Counted from the stretch's first letter, positions 10,821-21,203 are shown. The stretch is DNA of 64,000 nt from Leptobrachium leishanense (GCA_009667805.1 CM019063.1:61837506-61901505); one strand, 5' to 3'. Notes: generated from the letters alone by a model not told the origin. Program-made: numbers and translations.

Positions 10821-11025
10821 CGGACGCAGCGCACTCTGTACGTCAGTAGTAGTGGTTTGACGTTCTCGAAAAAATGCGTTCGTTTGCCACTTGCATTGCG
10901 CAGCCGAACTTTCGTGCGGCCGTTCTTCGTATGCTGCCCGGCATTGGACGTCATTTGCTGCTAGCACGGCCGCGATTTAAGTGCGGCTAAACGCACGTTA
11001 ATACTGCGTTCGTCTGACCCCAGCC

Positions 11026-11639
11026 TTAAGTATCTGTATGTGCGCCACCTTCTAGATTAAATATATATATAACAAAGTCGAATTATATTTAAATAATCTG
11101 ATCTGACAATATAAATAATAGTTATACCGTTCCGCTGGTTGTGTCGTGCGGGTGATGGGTGACAGGATGTGGTTATGAAAGCTGTTGGTTTCACGGCACA
11201 GAATGTGACGTCCTTTCCTGATTGGGTACTTGTTGATTCTTTGCAAAATTCGGCAGGAAAAAACTCAAAGGGAATCCATATGGATGTGGGGACACTTGAG
11301 CTAGGCAGAGTTTTCGGAGGTTTCTCTCCTAGGCCCGTGTTATGTTCTACAATACGTTTTTGGAGACGAGAAGCCGTCTCGCCATTACAAGTATTTATAA
11401 AGCGCCAACAAATTCCTTAGCGCTGTACAATGGGAGAGACAGAATAACAAATATTCATACACGTTACACACATGGAGCAGAAGGAGGGAGGACCCTGCTC
11501 GAGAGCTCACAATCTAGGATTGTAAATTATTCTTTGGTTTTTGTAGAGAAAGGGGAAGATCCGGACGCTGCGGCAGGTAACGCAAAAGCAAGGCTGCCTT
11601 GCACTTAAGGGAATATTCACTATAAACCAGGAGCGGCCA
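11026..11639. other. Intergenic or intronic sequence with a dispersed-repeat fragment
   Basis: No exon is seen. At 11390-11525 there is a fragment reading TTTATAAAGCGCCAACAAAT and later GGACCCTGCTCGAGAGCTCA. The start of this motif recurs at 29915 and near 63950-64000, so it is an interspersed repeat of unknown class. Confidence 0.5.
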
Positions 11640-11644
11640 CCTTG

Positions 11645-11760
11645 ACCCTTCAGATAACTACATCTCCAGTGATGCTCGGGCTCTCATTAGATTGGCAGAG
11701 CCTCATGGGAAATGTAGTTCCTAAACCTCTGGAGGGCCAAGGTCGCTGACCTCTGCTATA
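11645..11760. mobile_element. Short MITE with inverted ends
   Basis: The left part AGCGGCCACCTTGACCCT and the right part GGGCCAAGGTCGCTGACCTC are imperfect inverted copies around about 80 bases. It looks like a small non-autonomous element; exact ends and target duplication are not resolved. Confidence 0.5.
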
Positions 11761-11979
11761 AATGCTCCAGTGAGTGGGAAATGCTAATTTTAGGCTAAAA
11801 ATAACCGAGCTGAAGCGTTGCTTGGTTAGGAAGTCTTCTTCACACTCGACTCTTTATTTTATTATTTTTTGCATAAAATTTTAAAGCGCCCTTTGCAATT
11901 TATCCATCCTTTTGACCGCTTAGTGGTGCAAACTATTTTGGGGGTGCAGGGAGCAGGATGGGTCCAGCTGAAAGACTAT

Positions 11980-12815
11980 CAGGGTTATTCAAAGAGAATC
12001 GAAAAGTCCGCACACGTTCGGTGACTTTTCGTTCTCTTCAATTCGGCACGATTTGGCGATTCCCATTTCGGCAGCCCTGCAGTGTATTCAGCCAGCACAA
12101 CAGGGCCGTCATAATCCAGGGACAAGTCGCCGCAAACCCGCAGAAAACTCACCGCAAAACCCGGTGAAGGCACACCGAAACCCGCAAAAACATCTGGATT
12201 AACCCCGCCGGAAAAACCCGAGCAGGAGCCGATCACACGCAGCGCAGCCGCAGGAAAAACCCGACACCGCAGACGAATGTCTGAATGTTTGAAAAGTGAA
12301 ACGCTGTTTGCAAAGAAACTACTGAGCGAAAATGTCTGAAATTTACATATAAGATCCAAGGAATGATAATAAAGAGGGCTGTTACAGGAAAAAGAAACGT
12401 TAAAAAAAAATTTGGCATAAAAATCGCGAAAAATGCTTAAAATATCCCAAAAAATCTATCAATAGAGAGACTTTTATAATCAACGGTTTATTAGATATTG
12501 AATTAAAACGGGAATATTTTTAACATTGAAGCCTATGGGATTCGCCTGAATAAACCTGCCGAATGAAACCACCGAACAGCAGGGCAATTCGGCAGCTTTT
12601 CACTGCTGGTTTTGTGTTCTCTGAATAGCTGAAGCATTGCTTCTCTATGGGGATTTCACTGCCCTCGAACAGGCACCGTATGTGCAGGCAATTCGCCAAC
12701 ATTTGGCGAACGGTCTGCTCTCTGGATAGCCGAATGGCCAAGAAAGGTAACCGAACGCTGATTTTCAGCGTTCGGGTTACCTTTCGGCAGCCATTCGGAT
12801 CTCTTTGAATAACTG
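11980..12815. mobile_element. MITE of the CAGGGTTATTCAAAGAG family, copy 1
   Basis: The left end is CAGGGTTATTCAAAGAG and the right end CTCTTTGAATAACTG. Subterminal hairpins pair the ACGTTCGGTGACTTTTCG and ACGCTGATTTTCAGCGTTCG motifs. The centre contains TTTATTAGATATTGAATTAA, shared with the copies at 34873, 40758 and 59780. No coding capacity. Confidence 0.82.
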
Positions 12816-14288
12816 TTCTTGACACTGGATTCTTAGAAGATAAAGTGAAATATCCTGTGAAGCCCCACCTTCTTTTTCCTCCTCCCTCCCACCTTCCTAT
12901 GCACTGTGTCAGCCCCTGGAAGGCTGTCAATCAGCGGCATCTTGTAAGCTTTCGGACTTCTGGGCCGTCCCGGGCAGCGACGTCGTTTAAGGTTGAGCAA
13001 TCGTTAAGCTATAAAAAGCATTTGATTGGCTGCATGGGCTGACCAACCGTGCGCACCCATGTCATTTATGGTGAGTGCAGGGCATCATGGGAATTGTCTT
13101 TATGACAGACGGAGGGCAGCTTAAATCAGTATCTCTAAATATGAAACCTGGATTAATGCACCTGGCACGGGGACTGTCCCAGTCCACGAAGAAACCCTTT
13201 CATCGTTTTAATGACAAGCTCGTTCTTTCAGGGTTTTATCTGAAAGAAACGGGGTCTGAGGACGAGCATCTGGCCAAGAGCTCCAGTGACAGCAGGCAGG
13301 AAGGCACAGAAGGAAGTGGGATGAGCTGCGGTACCGTTGCCAAGTAACGGTCACGTGTTCATATTTCACATTATGGCAGAAATAAAAAATGAAACCATCA
13401 AAGCCCCCGGTTTTATGAAATCGCTGGTGTCTGAAGATTTAACGATCGGTTAAAACACACAAAACAGTAACTGATTAGCGTGCTGTCACTGAACAAACGA
13501 GTACCTGGGAAAAAAAATAAGCATAAAAATGTACAATTTTTAAAAAAAAAAATTATTGGGTTTTCCTACCAAGTTATGTTTTTTTAAAAAAAATTCTTTT
13601 GAATTTGTTCGAAGTCGAACAAAAAAAAAACCTTGCCTCGCAGGGGCATCATAAAAAGCCTCCGAAAAATACAAAAGTCAGCGGGGACATCAGGAAGGAC
13701 AGGAGAGGGAGACAAGGTGGACTTGCCCAAAAATCGGGACTTTCCCGACACACCCCGACAAGACAACGTAAGGGAAACTGGGGGCCATGGAAGAGGTCAA
13801 AAGGCCGGGAGACCCAGGGCCAAGAGAGACGGCCAGAGCCATGGTGGCTGTTCAGGTGGCTCACCCAGTTCCACCCGCTGCCCCTCGCACACCCCAAAAA
13901 AAAAAAAAAAAAAAAGGGGGTGTTCAAAAATTTCGATGTCCTAGTGTCTGTAAAAAATTAAGGCTCAGGAGCCAAAAGTCCACGGAGAAATAAAAATCAA
14001 ATGGGAGGGGGGTGGGAAGGGTAAGAGAGGAAAAGCGATAAGTGTGGGGTCAACTCATCTAGTGTCCAGAAAAGGCTTCGGGGCCATAACCGGCAAAATG
14101 CCGCAGGACAGCTCCCGAGCCCAGAGATCCGATCAGCAAGTCCCTGCTTATCATTCTGAGGTGGAGTCGCACTCCCAGTGTCACGTTGGCAGAGGAAACT
14201 TGCGATACAGGAAAACCATCGATCCTTACGATGCTGTATTTTGATTGGCTGCTTGCTGTTTCATCCAAAAGACAGTATGGGAATCTAA
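12816..14288. other. Sequence upstream of SEC11C exon 2, no recognised exon
   Basis: I looked here for the first coding exon of SEC11C and did not find it. An ORF at 13075-13347 (+) of 90 residues has no family resemblance I know. A purine-rich stretch at 13660-13895 ends in an A tract at about 13896-13916, which could be the tail of a retroposed sequence. A polyA-like run of that kind also makes the frames at 13599-13990 meaningless. Confidence 0.4.
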
Positions 14289-15016
14289 GGGCCCGATTAC
14301 ATTCTTTGCGCAAAAATGTACGGTAAACACGTGAATTTGTGTGCGAAGGGTTAAATGTTAACGCGCGTAAATTAACGCTGGTATTACAATCCTCGCACAT
14401 TTTTTCATCCGTCCAAAAAATAACGCGCGTAAAAAAGATGCGCTAAAATGCACGCGCGTTAACGCTGCGCGCAGAAATCGGTGGGCGGACTGTTTTTTCA
14501 CGCGATTCAGCCAATCAGAATTAAGAACCACAATCGTCTCCCGTTTGGTTTTTGCGCCTGTCAAAATCAATCTGAGTATATATGCTGCAGCAATAATAAA
14601 AACACGCACAACTTCTCCATTTTATTGTTTGGGTATGTGTAGAATGTGTAACTATACTGTGCTGTATTTTTTTTTTCGTGCTGGTGTATTTGGTTTCGGC
14701 CAGGACGTTCAGATTTGCTGTTAACACCAGCTTTTCAAAGACGTTAAAATTATGCACGCAAAGGCTGTGCGTTAAATTTTGCGCATAGATTGCGATACCA
14801 TCCGCGTACCAGCGCACAAACGCATTTGCGCTCACAATGTTAAGTATACGACGTGCGCAGTACAGTGCGCTCGCGCAGGTTCACCTGCGTTAGACGTTAA
14901 CGCCCATTTTTTGCGCAGACATTGTAATACGACGTTCAGCGCAAAGGGTTTTGCCCCTCGCGTTAATGCGTTTTTGCGCACGCGTTATCGTTTGGGCGAA
15001 GAATGTAATAGAGCCC
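14289..15016. mobile_element. MITE of the GGGCCCTATTACATTCT family, copy 2
   Basis: Ends are GGGCCCGATTACATTCTTTG and GAAGAATGTAATAGAGCCC. Flanking triplets are TAA and ACA, so the target duplication is not preserved or not clear. The interior matches 3886-4589 and the outer parts of 48297-54748 (for example TGTTTGGGTATGTGTAGAAT). It ends 136 bases before SEC11C exon 2. Confidence 0.8.
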
Positions 15017-15152
15017 ACAGTGTGGTCTTCACGCTCTCATCAATCGCTTGGGGTTGGCTTCACTCTCGTAGCTTTCTGCTCTCGTTTCTCAACTTCCTGT
15101 TTCTGATTTCTCCGTATTTAGAAAGTAACCGTGTTTTTGGTTTTTTTTGCAG

Positions 15153-15262
15153 TTGTACTATCAGGTATTGAACTTCGCTATGATCGTGTCATCGGCGCTC
15201 ATGATATGGAAAGGGCTGATCGTGGTGACCGGAAGCGAGAGTCCAATTGTCGTGGTGTTAAG
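15153..15262 (+). CDS. SEC11C: SEC11C exon 2 (signal peptidase complex catalytic subunit)
   Basis: First visible exon of SEC11C, the serine protease subunit of the endoplasmic reticulum signal peptidase complex, which removes signal peptides from secretory and membrane proteins. The 110-nt exon follows a T-rich tract ending in AG (15151-15152) and stops before a GT donor at 15263. It encodes 36 residues beginning [20 protein letters not shown] and ending ESPIVVVL: the single membrane anchor and the lead-in to the catalytic serine. The last two bases (AG) join the first base of the next exon to give Ser. I prefer SEC11C to SEC11A because later exons read [20 protein letters not shown] and [20 protein letters not shown], as remembered for vertebrate SEC11C. 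The N-terminal exon (about 29 codons, containing a KMNKRQ-type segment) was not found between 1 and 15152. Confidence 0.95.
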
Positions 15263-15405
15263 GTACACGAACCTTTAAATAAATATATTATAAATAAACT
15301 GTAAAATGCACATATTTTTATTTTTTTATTTTTTTATTATTGTGGAAAAAATTGCAACTTCCTTTCAAAATACATACACATATAGACACACTCCATGTAA
15401 AGCGG

Positions 15406-15862
15406 TGGTTCCCAACCCTGGTCCTCAAGTCCCCTTAACCGGTCAGGTTTTCCAGATATCCAAAGCGCAGCACAGGTGATATGATTTGCTTCTCAGTGAT
15501 TGCAGGATTCAGTCTGCATTTCCCCAAGAGAATCCTGAAAACCTGTCCTGTTAGGCCCCGTTCACACTGTGCGATTTGAAAATCGTGCGATTTTCATATT
15601 TGCGACATAGTGCGATAATGTCACGGTTTTGTGCGATTTTTTTTTTTTTGCAAAGCACCACCAATACAAATCGCAAAATCGCAGATAGCAAATCGCAAAA
15701 AAGGGTCATGTTCCAGCGACATGCAACCGCGACGTCGCCCAGCAAGGTGTGAACAGCTCCATTGAAATGCATTGGAGAAGCTAAACAGCGCGACGTTGCG
15801 GCAAAATCTGCGCGATAAATCACACAGTGTGAACGGGGCCTTAGGGGGGGGACCTGAGAACC
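15406..15862. mobile_element. MITE with GTTCCCAACCCTGG end, split by another MITE
   Basis: The left half (15406-15553) reads GTTCCCAACCCTGGTCCTCA and GATTCAGTCTGCATTTCCCC. The right remnant (15844-15862) reads GGGGGACCTGAGAACCAGG. Related elements lie at 47556-47729 and 47949-48138. It is interrupted by the Harbinger-like MITE 15554-15840, so it is the older insertion. Confidence 0.7.
15554..15840. mobile_element. Harbinger-like MITE, TSD TTA, in SEC11C intron 2
   Basis: Ends are GGCCCCGTTCACACTGTGCG and CACAGTGTGAACGGGGCC, flanked by TTA at 15551-15553 and 15841-15843. The 287-bp interior is rich in TCGCAAAATCGCAGATAGC motifs. The perfect TTA duplication and GGCCCCGTTCACACT ends fit PIF/Harbinger MITEs. 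Confidence 0.88.
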
Positions 15863-15870
15863 AGGAATCA

Positions 15871-16175
15871 GGCCCCGTTGACACTGCGATTTATCGCGGT
15901 GTCGCAGCAAAATCCGCGCGACGGCACGCTGTGTAGACTCTCCAATGCTTTTCAATGGAGCTGTTCACATCTTGCCCCGCGACGTCGCGCGTCGCAGAAG
16001 CATGTCGCTGGTACAGGACCCTTTTTTTGCGATTTGCTATCTGCGATTTTGCGATTTGTATTGGTGGTGCTTTGCAAAAATCGCACAAAACAGCGATGTC
16101 GCGCGACATTATCGCAAATATGAAAATCGCGCGGAAAGTCGCGCGATTTTCAAATCGCACAGTGTGTACAGGGCC
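15871..16175. mobile_element. Harbinger-like MITE, TSD TCA, inverted partner
   Basis: This second member of the same family lies 30 bases away in opposite orientation. Ends are GGCCCCGTTGACACTGCGAT and CACAGTGTGTACAGGGCC, flanked by TCA at 15868-15870 and 16176-16178. With 15554-15840 it forms a large imperfect inverted repeat in SEC11C intron 2. Confidence 0.86.
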
Positions 16176-16179
16176 TCAC

Positions 16180-16880
16180 TGTTAAATTGCCAGCGAAATA
16201 TGGTGCCTGTTCGGCAACAGTAAAATCCCCATAAAGAAGCAATGGTTGATCTATTCACCGAACAGTAGAGAAAAGTCCTGATGTTCAGTGCTTCCATTAA
16301 ACAGGCGAATCCCATAGGTTTCAATGTAAAAAAAAAATCCTTGTTTTTATAAAAAAAAAATATTCAACAGTTTTTTGTTTCATTTGCAGCAAAAAGTCTC
16401 TTATTAATTATTTTTTTTCGCATTCTTCTGTTTTTTTGCAACATTTTTGATTCCGGTTACCTTTTTTTTTTTTTTTTCTGCAACAGAACTTTTTATTATT
16501 ATTCATAGGACTTTCTATATTATTTCCACGCGTTTACATGCATTAGTTTTGTTTTAAACACCTTTTAAAAACTTCTTTTTTCTTTTCTTTTCTTTTTTAC
16601 ACCCTGTTTGGCAGCGCCGGCTTTTTTTGACAGCGGATCAAAGGCGTTCTGTGTTTTTGTTCTTTTTGTCAGTGGCGTTTCGCGGTTTGTCGGATGCGTT
16701 CAGTGTTTTTTTGTCGGTGGTTTATCAAATGCGTTCTGTTTTGTGTTTGTTTTTTTTTTGTCAGTGGCGTTTGGTCTACCAGATGCATTCAGTGTTTTTT
16801 CGGCGGTTTACCAAATGCGTTCAGCTCGCCAAATGGAAACGCACTGAAATTTCGGTGCTCTTTGCTCTTTGTATAACCCC
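16180..16880. mobile_element. MITE of the GGGGTTATTC family, degenerate copy
   Basis: The right end reads TCGGTGCTCTTTGCTCTTTG and then TATAACCCC before TTA. The left end is eroded. Internal GTTCGGCAACAG and CTTTTTATTATTATTCATAG motifs match the copies at 38371 and 59780. A GCGTTCAGTGTTTTTT-like motif is locally repeated at 16690-16800. Confidence 0.6.
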
Positions 16881-17550
16881 TTATGACAACAATGCTATAT
16901 ATTACACACATCCACCACTAGGGGCGCACCGATAATTTGTCCGGCGATACATTTTCAGCGTTCAAATGGTATTTTCAGCTTTCAGGAGAAAAAAAAAAAA
17001 AGAACTTTTCGAGATCGCTTGGGTTCGGCTACTGTTCTTGTTTTTAGGGTTAGGGGTATTGTTAGGAATAAGAGGCATGGTTAGGTTACTATATGTGCTG
17101 GTTTTAGGGTTAAGGTTACTGTGACGGAACGCGCTGTCACTGTGCCTCCTGTCTACAGACTGCGGCCCAGCGGTTAAACAGGATTTTTTGTTTGTTAGAT
17201 CTAACCCAAACATTCTGCCCCGTATTTGTTTCGTTATAGGCACCAGATTCTTCCCCTTCTTTTCCACGCTCACTCTCGCATCAGAAGAAGGGGTAGAATC
17301 TGTTGTTTAAAAATAACAAATAACAAATATTTAAGTTGATGGGGAAAGAAAAGTCCATTTTCAGTTTGGGTTTTGTGCCAGAATTTTCATTTCGATGCAT
17401 CCCCCGATCCACCACATCTGTGCCAATTTCAGTGACAAAATAAGCGGCGTCACTGTTTCCTAAGTGTGTCTGTCTCCATTGTTGCATGTTTTCATGTATT
17501 GATTTTTATCCTCTGAGATTCTTACCCTTTATTTTGGGATTTCTTGGCAG
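16881..17550. other. SEC11C intron 2, 3' part
   Basis: No second gene is visible. Short TTAGGGTTAGGGG-like runs near 17044 and 17101 are too short to be a telomeric insert. The acceptor for exon 3 is at 17549-17550. Confidence 0.6.
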
Positions 17551-17700
17551 TGGTAGCATGGAGCCGGCGTTTCACAGGGGCGACCTGCTGTTCCTTACAA
17601 ATTTCCACGAAGACCCTATCCGGGCGGGAGAGATCGTGGTGTTTAAAGTGGAGGGCAGGGATATCCCGATCGTCCACCGGGTCATCAAAGTCCACGAAAA
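17551..17700 (+). CDS. SEC11C: SEC11C exon 3 (catalytic Ser and His)
   Basis: This 150-nt exon starts after TTCTTGGCAG and ends before GTAAG at 17701. It opens with one base completing the Ser codon split from exon 2, then reads [18 protein letters not shown], with the nucleophile Ser in the SGSMEP box. It continues through [18 protein letters not shown] to [12 protein letters not shown], where the His of IPIVHRV is the expected triad histidine. Two bases of a Lys codon are left for exon 4. The reading frame is intact and both splice sites are canonical. Reading FHEDPIR where human SEC11C has FREDPIR, as I recall it, is a conservative difference. Confidence 0.97.
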
Positions 17701-17912
17701 GTAAGAACAATTCTATTCTCTTTTCACAAACCACAAACCTGGCGACTCACCCGTCTGCTTCTATTAAACATAAACGGTGTATAGTATGGAGAAAAGCAAC
17801 AAGCGTGTTAAAGGGACAAGTGACAGGCAACACTCTTCACATGTTATCACGGATTCTCTGAGATGTTTGTACCTGATACAGGTGGCGTTCCCCTTATCCG
17901 AAATGTACTTAA

Positions 17913-19355
17913 AGGGCCACTACCACCAAAAAATTAAATGTCCTTATTTTGTTTATTTGATGTTGCTGATATCTTATATGCGCTTTGTTTTTCTCTTGTA
18001 TGTTTAGTTAAGGGAATATTTTCCTCTATACGTGTCACTGGGTGCCTCCATTGTGTGATATTTTCCTCTATATGTGTCACTGGGTGCATCCATTGTGTGA
18101 TATTTTCCTCTATATGTGTCACTGGGTGCTTCCATTGTGTGATATTTTCCTCTATATGTGTCACTGGGTGCATCCATTGTGTGATATTTTCCTCTATATG
18201 TGTCACTGGGTGCTTCCATTGTGTGATATTTTCCTCTATATGTGTCACTGGGTGCATCCATTGTGTGATATTTTCCTCTATATGTGTCACTGGGTGCGTC
18301 CATTGTGTGATATTTTCCTCTGTGTCACTGGGTGCGTCCATTGTGTGATATTTTCCTCTATATGTGTCACTGGGTGCATCCATTGTGTGATATTTTCCTC
18401 TATATGTGTCACTGGGTGCTTCCATTGTGTGATATTTTCCTCTATATGTGTCACTGGGTGCATCCATTGTGTGATATTTTCCTCTATATGTGTCACTGGG
18501 TGCTTCCATTGTGTGATATTTTCCTCTATATGTGTCACTGGGTGCATCCATTGTGTGATATTTTCCTCTATATGTGTCACTGGGTGCGTCCATTGTGTGA
18601 TATTTTCCTCTGTGTCACTGGGTGCGTCCATTGTGTGATATTTTCCTCTGTGTCACTGGGTGCATCCATTGTGTGATATTTTCCTCTGTGTCACTGGGTG
18701 CATCCATTGTGTGATATTTTCCTCTATATGTGTCACTGGGTGCATCCATTGTGTGATATTTTCCTCTGTGTCACTGGGTGCATCCATTGTGTGATATTTT
18801 CCTCTATATGTGTCACTGGGTGCATCCATTGTGTGATCTTTTGTGTTGGAAACTGTCCCCCCCCCCCTCAGTATCTTTAAATCACTTGCTCCTTGCTTTG
18901 TGGCTTTGGCAATAGAATGGAGTGAATGGGTCAGTCACCGACTCCCATCATTGTATTGTGTGGGATGTATTCAAAGGACATCACCTAGATTAGAAGTCTC
19001 TTAAACTGTTTTATCTCATTCAGCTGCCAGCTCTTAATCTTGAGTCGCCTGAAGAATAATAGCCCCCTGCAGCCTTATCTAAACATTCCCTCCTACATCT
19101 CATTAAACGGTTTAATACTGTAGATTGGATAAACCATTAAGTAAATAAAAGCTTTTGGTAAATGTTGCCCCATGGGAAGAAAAAAAATCAGCAAAACGGT
19201 AGGGAAATAAAAAATAATTTTTCCTTTTTTTACATGCAATTACGTCAAACAAAGAAAAAACCAGCAGCATTTGTTTTATAATGTGTTTTATAAAGTGGTT
19301 TTATTTGAACTGCACAAGTAATCTAGTTACAGCTTGTGTAAGTGGTACTGTCCCT
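17913..19355. mobile_element. TTAA-type element in SEC11C intron 3
   Basis: TTAA at 17909-17912 precedes AGGGCCACTACCACC. On the right GGTACTGTCCCT precedes TTAA at 19356-19359, giving inverted ends of AGGGNCAGTACCAC type. TTAAAGGGACAC-type ends with TTAA duplication resemble piggyBac/Kolobok MITEs. A 42-bp minisatellite (18010-18836) makes up more than half of it. No transposase is present. Confidence 0.72.
18010..18836. repeat. 42-bp minisatellite with higher-order structure
   Basis: About 20 units of 42 bases (TTTTCCTCTATATGTGTCAC followed by TGGGTGCATCCATTGTGTGA and TA), with a 38-base variant lacking ATAT. The variable triplet runs gcc, gca, gct, gca, gct, gca, gcg, gcg(short), then gca, gct, gca, gct, gca, gcg, gcg(short). 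A block of seven units (about 290 bp) is therefore itself duplicated. Because 42 is divisible by three, several frames stay open on both strands; this is not coding evidence. Confidence 0.95.
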
Positions 19356-19359
19356 TTAA

Positions 19360-19813
19360 AGCCGCACATTGTCCACTCTACTTTTATAAAGTGATCACGG
19401 CTATTACTCACCATTTTTTGCCCACACAGGGAGCAAATACAGCGTTTTAAACAGTCACATGATTTGTGAAAATGCAGTGCTCCAAAGTACAAGCAACAAA
19501 ATTTAGTTTTTAACATTTTTAAGATTGTGATTTTCCTTAGAAAAATGTAGTAACAGGTTCTCCACTTCTGATCTTTTAATTTTTTTAAAAACGGTACCCT
19601 GCCGAAGATAGAACCACAATGGTGTGAATGATACAATGCGATGTCGCGGACTATTTGAATGTAAGCTCTTGGGCTAGGGGGTTATTGTAATGGTTATTAC
19701 GGCAGTAAGTGCATTGTGACAGTGAATAAATGATATGGGCATGGTGCAATGTTTACAATGTTGATAAATACATTTTTTTTTAAATAATTTTTTGTTATTA
19801 TTTTCTTCTTCAG
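19360..19813. other. SEC11C intron 3, 3' part
   Basis: No recognised element or exon. A/T-rich with a polypyrimidine tract leading to the exon 4 acceptor at 19812-19813. Confidence 0.6.
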
Positions 19814-19933
19814 AGACAGCGGAGACATAAAGTTTCTGACTAAAGGAGATAATAATGAAGTGGACGATCGAGGCTTGTATAAAGAGGGCCAGAACTGGCT
19901 TGAAAAGAAGGACGTCGTAGGACGAGCGCGCGG
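19814..19933 (+). CDS. SEC11C: SEC11C exon 4 (catalytic Asp region)
   Basis: This 120-nt exon is preceded by TTTTCTTCTTCAG and followed by GTAAG at 19934. One base completes the Lys codon. The exon then encodes 39 residues, from [20 protein letters not shown] to KKDVVGRAR, and leaves two bases (GG) of a Gly codon. The DDRGLY box supplies the acidic member of the Ser-His-Asp triad in this family. No frameshift or stop is present. Confidence 0.97.
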
Positions 19934-19935
19934 GT

Positions 19936-20398
19936 AAGAGGTTGCACCAAAACACATTAACTGCAGAAAGCAAATCATTTAGAACAGTCATTTCCAAAGT
20001 GGGACGCCGCCCCCCCCCCCCCGGGAGGTGGGAACATCAGGGTGCGTTAATAATGGCTGGAAAATGGGTAAATACTCGCTTTAACATGTTTAGGTAAGGT
20101 AAGTGGGTACTATAGGGTTAAAACAGGAGGGGGCACTAAGCAGAGCCGTTAAACACTAACCTCTCTGCCCCCGATCTGGTTTACCCCTTTTTAGTTTCCT
20201 TTAAAAGCTCCCCTGAATCCAGCGCTGGTCTCTCTGATTGCTGCATGATATGACATGCTTCCAACTCCGCACGTCACGTGACCGCAGGGGGACTGGACGC
20301 TCCGTTCAGTGCATCCACTTTTACTCTCCCAGGCAATATTGCCATTGTCTGCTCGAAAGTGCCCGCTGCTGTTTTTACGTTTCTGCGCTGTTTGTGTT
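19936..20398. other. SEC11C intron 4, 5' part
   Basis: Contains a C/G homopolymer at about 20008-20025 and otherwise no structure I can name. The ORF at 20238-20480 shows no family resemblance. Confidence 0.5.
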
Positions 20399-20580
20399 TG
20401 GGTCTAATAGTCCTCTTACTCGTTTATGGAACCGACACACATTATATACCGTTTTTCTCGCCATTAAATGGACTTTATAAAGATACCATTATGTTCATCA
20501 TATCCTATAATTTGCTATTAAAAAAATGGAAAAAACTCAATTTTTTTTTCTAACTTTAATCCCCAAAATCTATTTTTTCT
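20399..20580. mobile_element. Fragment of the TTAA element found at 34434
   Basis: CTGCTGTTTTTACGTTTCTG (from about 20368), CCTCTTACTCGTTTATGGAA and GCCATTAAATGGACTTTATA match 34487-34600, followed by the ACCATTATGTTCATCATATC stretch also found at 1-30. Neither end is preserved. Confidence 0.7.
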
Positions 20581-20897
20581 ATGCTTCTAAATGTTTCCAT
20601 CGTAACTGTACAAGTAAAACTGATACGTGTTCAAACCTCGAGTGCTGCCGCTTGATGTGCACAGAGCACAGACGTAGCTTTTAGACATGTGCACAGCACA
20701 AAATTTCGTTTTGAACTAATGGATTAGTCCTAAAATGCAATTTATTTAGTTGCTAAAGAAATTCGTTTTCAGTTCTTTAGTATGAAAACTAATTTCGTTC
20801 ATCCGAAAACCAGTGGATACAATTACTATTGTAGTGGCTCCTCAGAGGGCTGAGATTGCTGCTTGTTACAGTATCTCTCACTCTCAGCACAATGTGG

Positions 20898-21203
20898 GCC
20901 ATATTACATAGTTGGTGCTAACTTAACCAGAGCTGTTGTAAACTTCCCAGAGCCATTATAGCCTATGGAGGTTTTCAGTTTACAACAGCTCCGGTTAGTT
21001 AGCACCAACATTGTAATACTGCCCTGTGTCAGGCAAAGCTGTTACAGTAACTGACTGCTGCTCATCACAGCGCTCAGAGTTTCAGTAAAACTAGTAAATA
21101 ATATTTTTATATATAAGAGGTTAGAACAATATTATTTCCTTGTTTTACTGAAACTCTGAGCGCTGTTACAGTCAGTTACTGTAACAGCTGAGCCTGATAC
21201 ATT
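20898..21203. repeat. Two adjacent hairpins inside the hAT element
   Basis: The first has arms AGTTGGTGCTAACTTAACCA and GGTTAGTTAGCACCAAC (about 20918-21008). The second has arms of about 70 bases with GCTCAGAGTTTCAGTAAAAC on the left and GTTTTACTGAAACTCTGAGC on the right, around a TA-rich loop. Each may be a separate MITE. Confidence 0.85.

Larger units (their letters stand above)
8710..11025. mobile_element. MITE with GGCTAGGGTCAGACGAACGC ends, TSD TTA, interrupted by a LINE
   Basis: The left end GGCTAGGGTCAGACGAACGC is mirrored by GGCTGGGGTCAGACGAACGC on the other strand at the right end. TTA flanks both sides (8707-8709, 11026-11028), a PIF/Harbinger-like 3-bp duplication. Without the LINE insert (about 8950-10820) the element would be roughly 450 bp, like its relative at 25510-25963. 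Confidence 0.85.

Noticed and set aside
13599..13990. Overlapping ORFs of 68-120 codons
   Set aside because: Purine-rich sequence running into an A tract; no domain, and several frames are open together.
1..15152. Search for SEC11C exon 1
   Set aside because: No stretch encoding a KMNKRQ-type end before a GT donor was found; it probably lies upstream of the window.
17040..17115. TTAGGGTTAGGGG-like runs suggesting an interstitial telomere
   Set aside because: Only two or three imperfect hexamers are present.
17934..18676. Open frames of 100-219 codons on both strands with a 14-residue repeat
   Set aside because: The 42-bp unit is divisible by three and contains no stop in several frames. 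It lies in a SEC11C intron and shows no splice sites.
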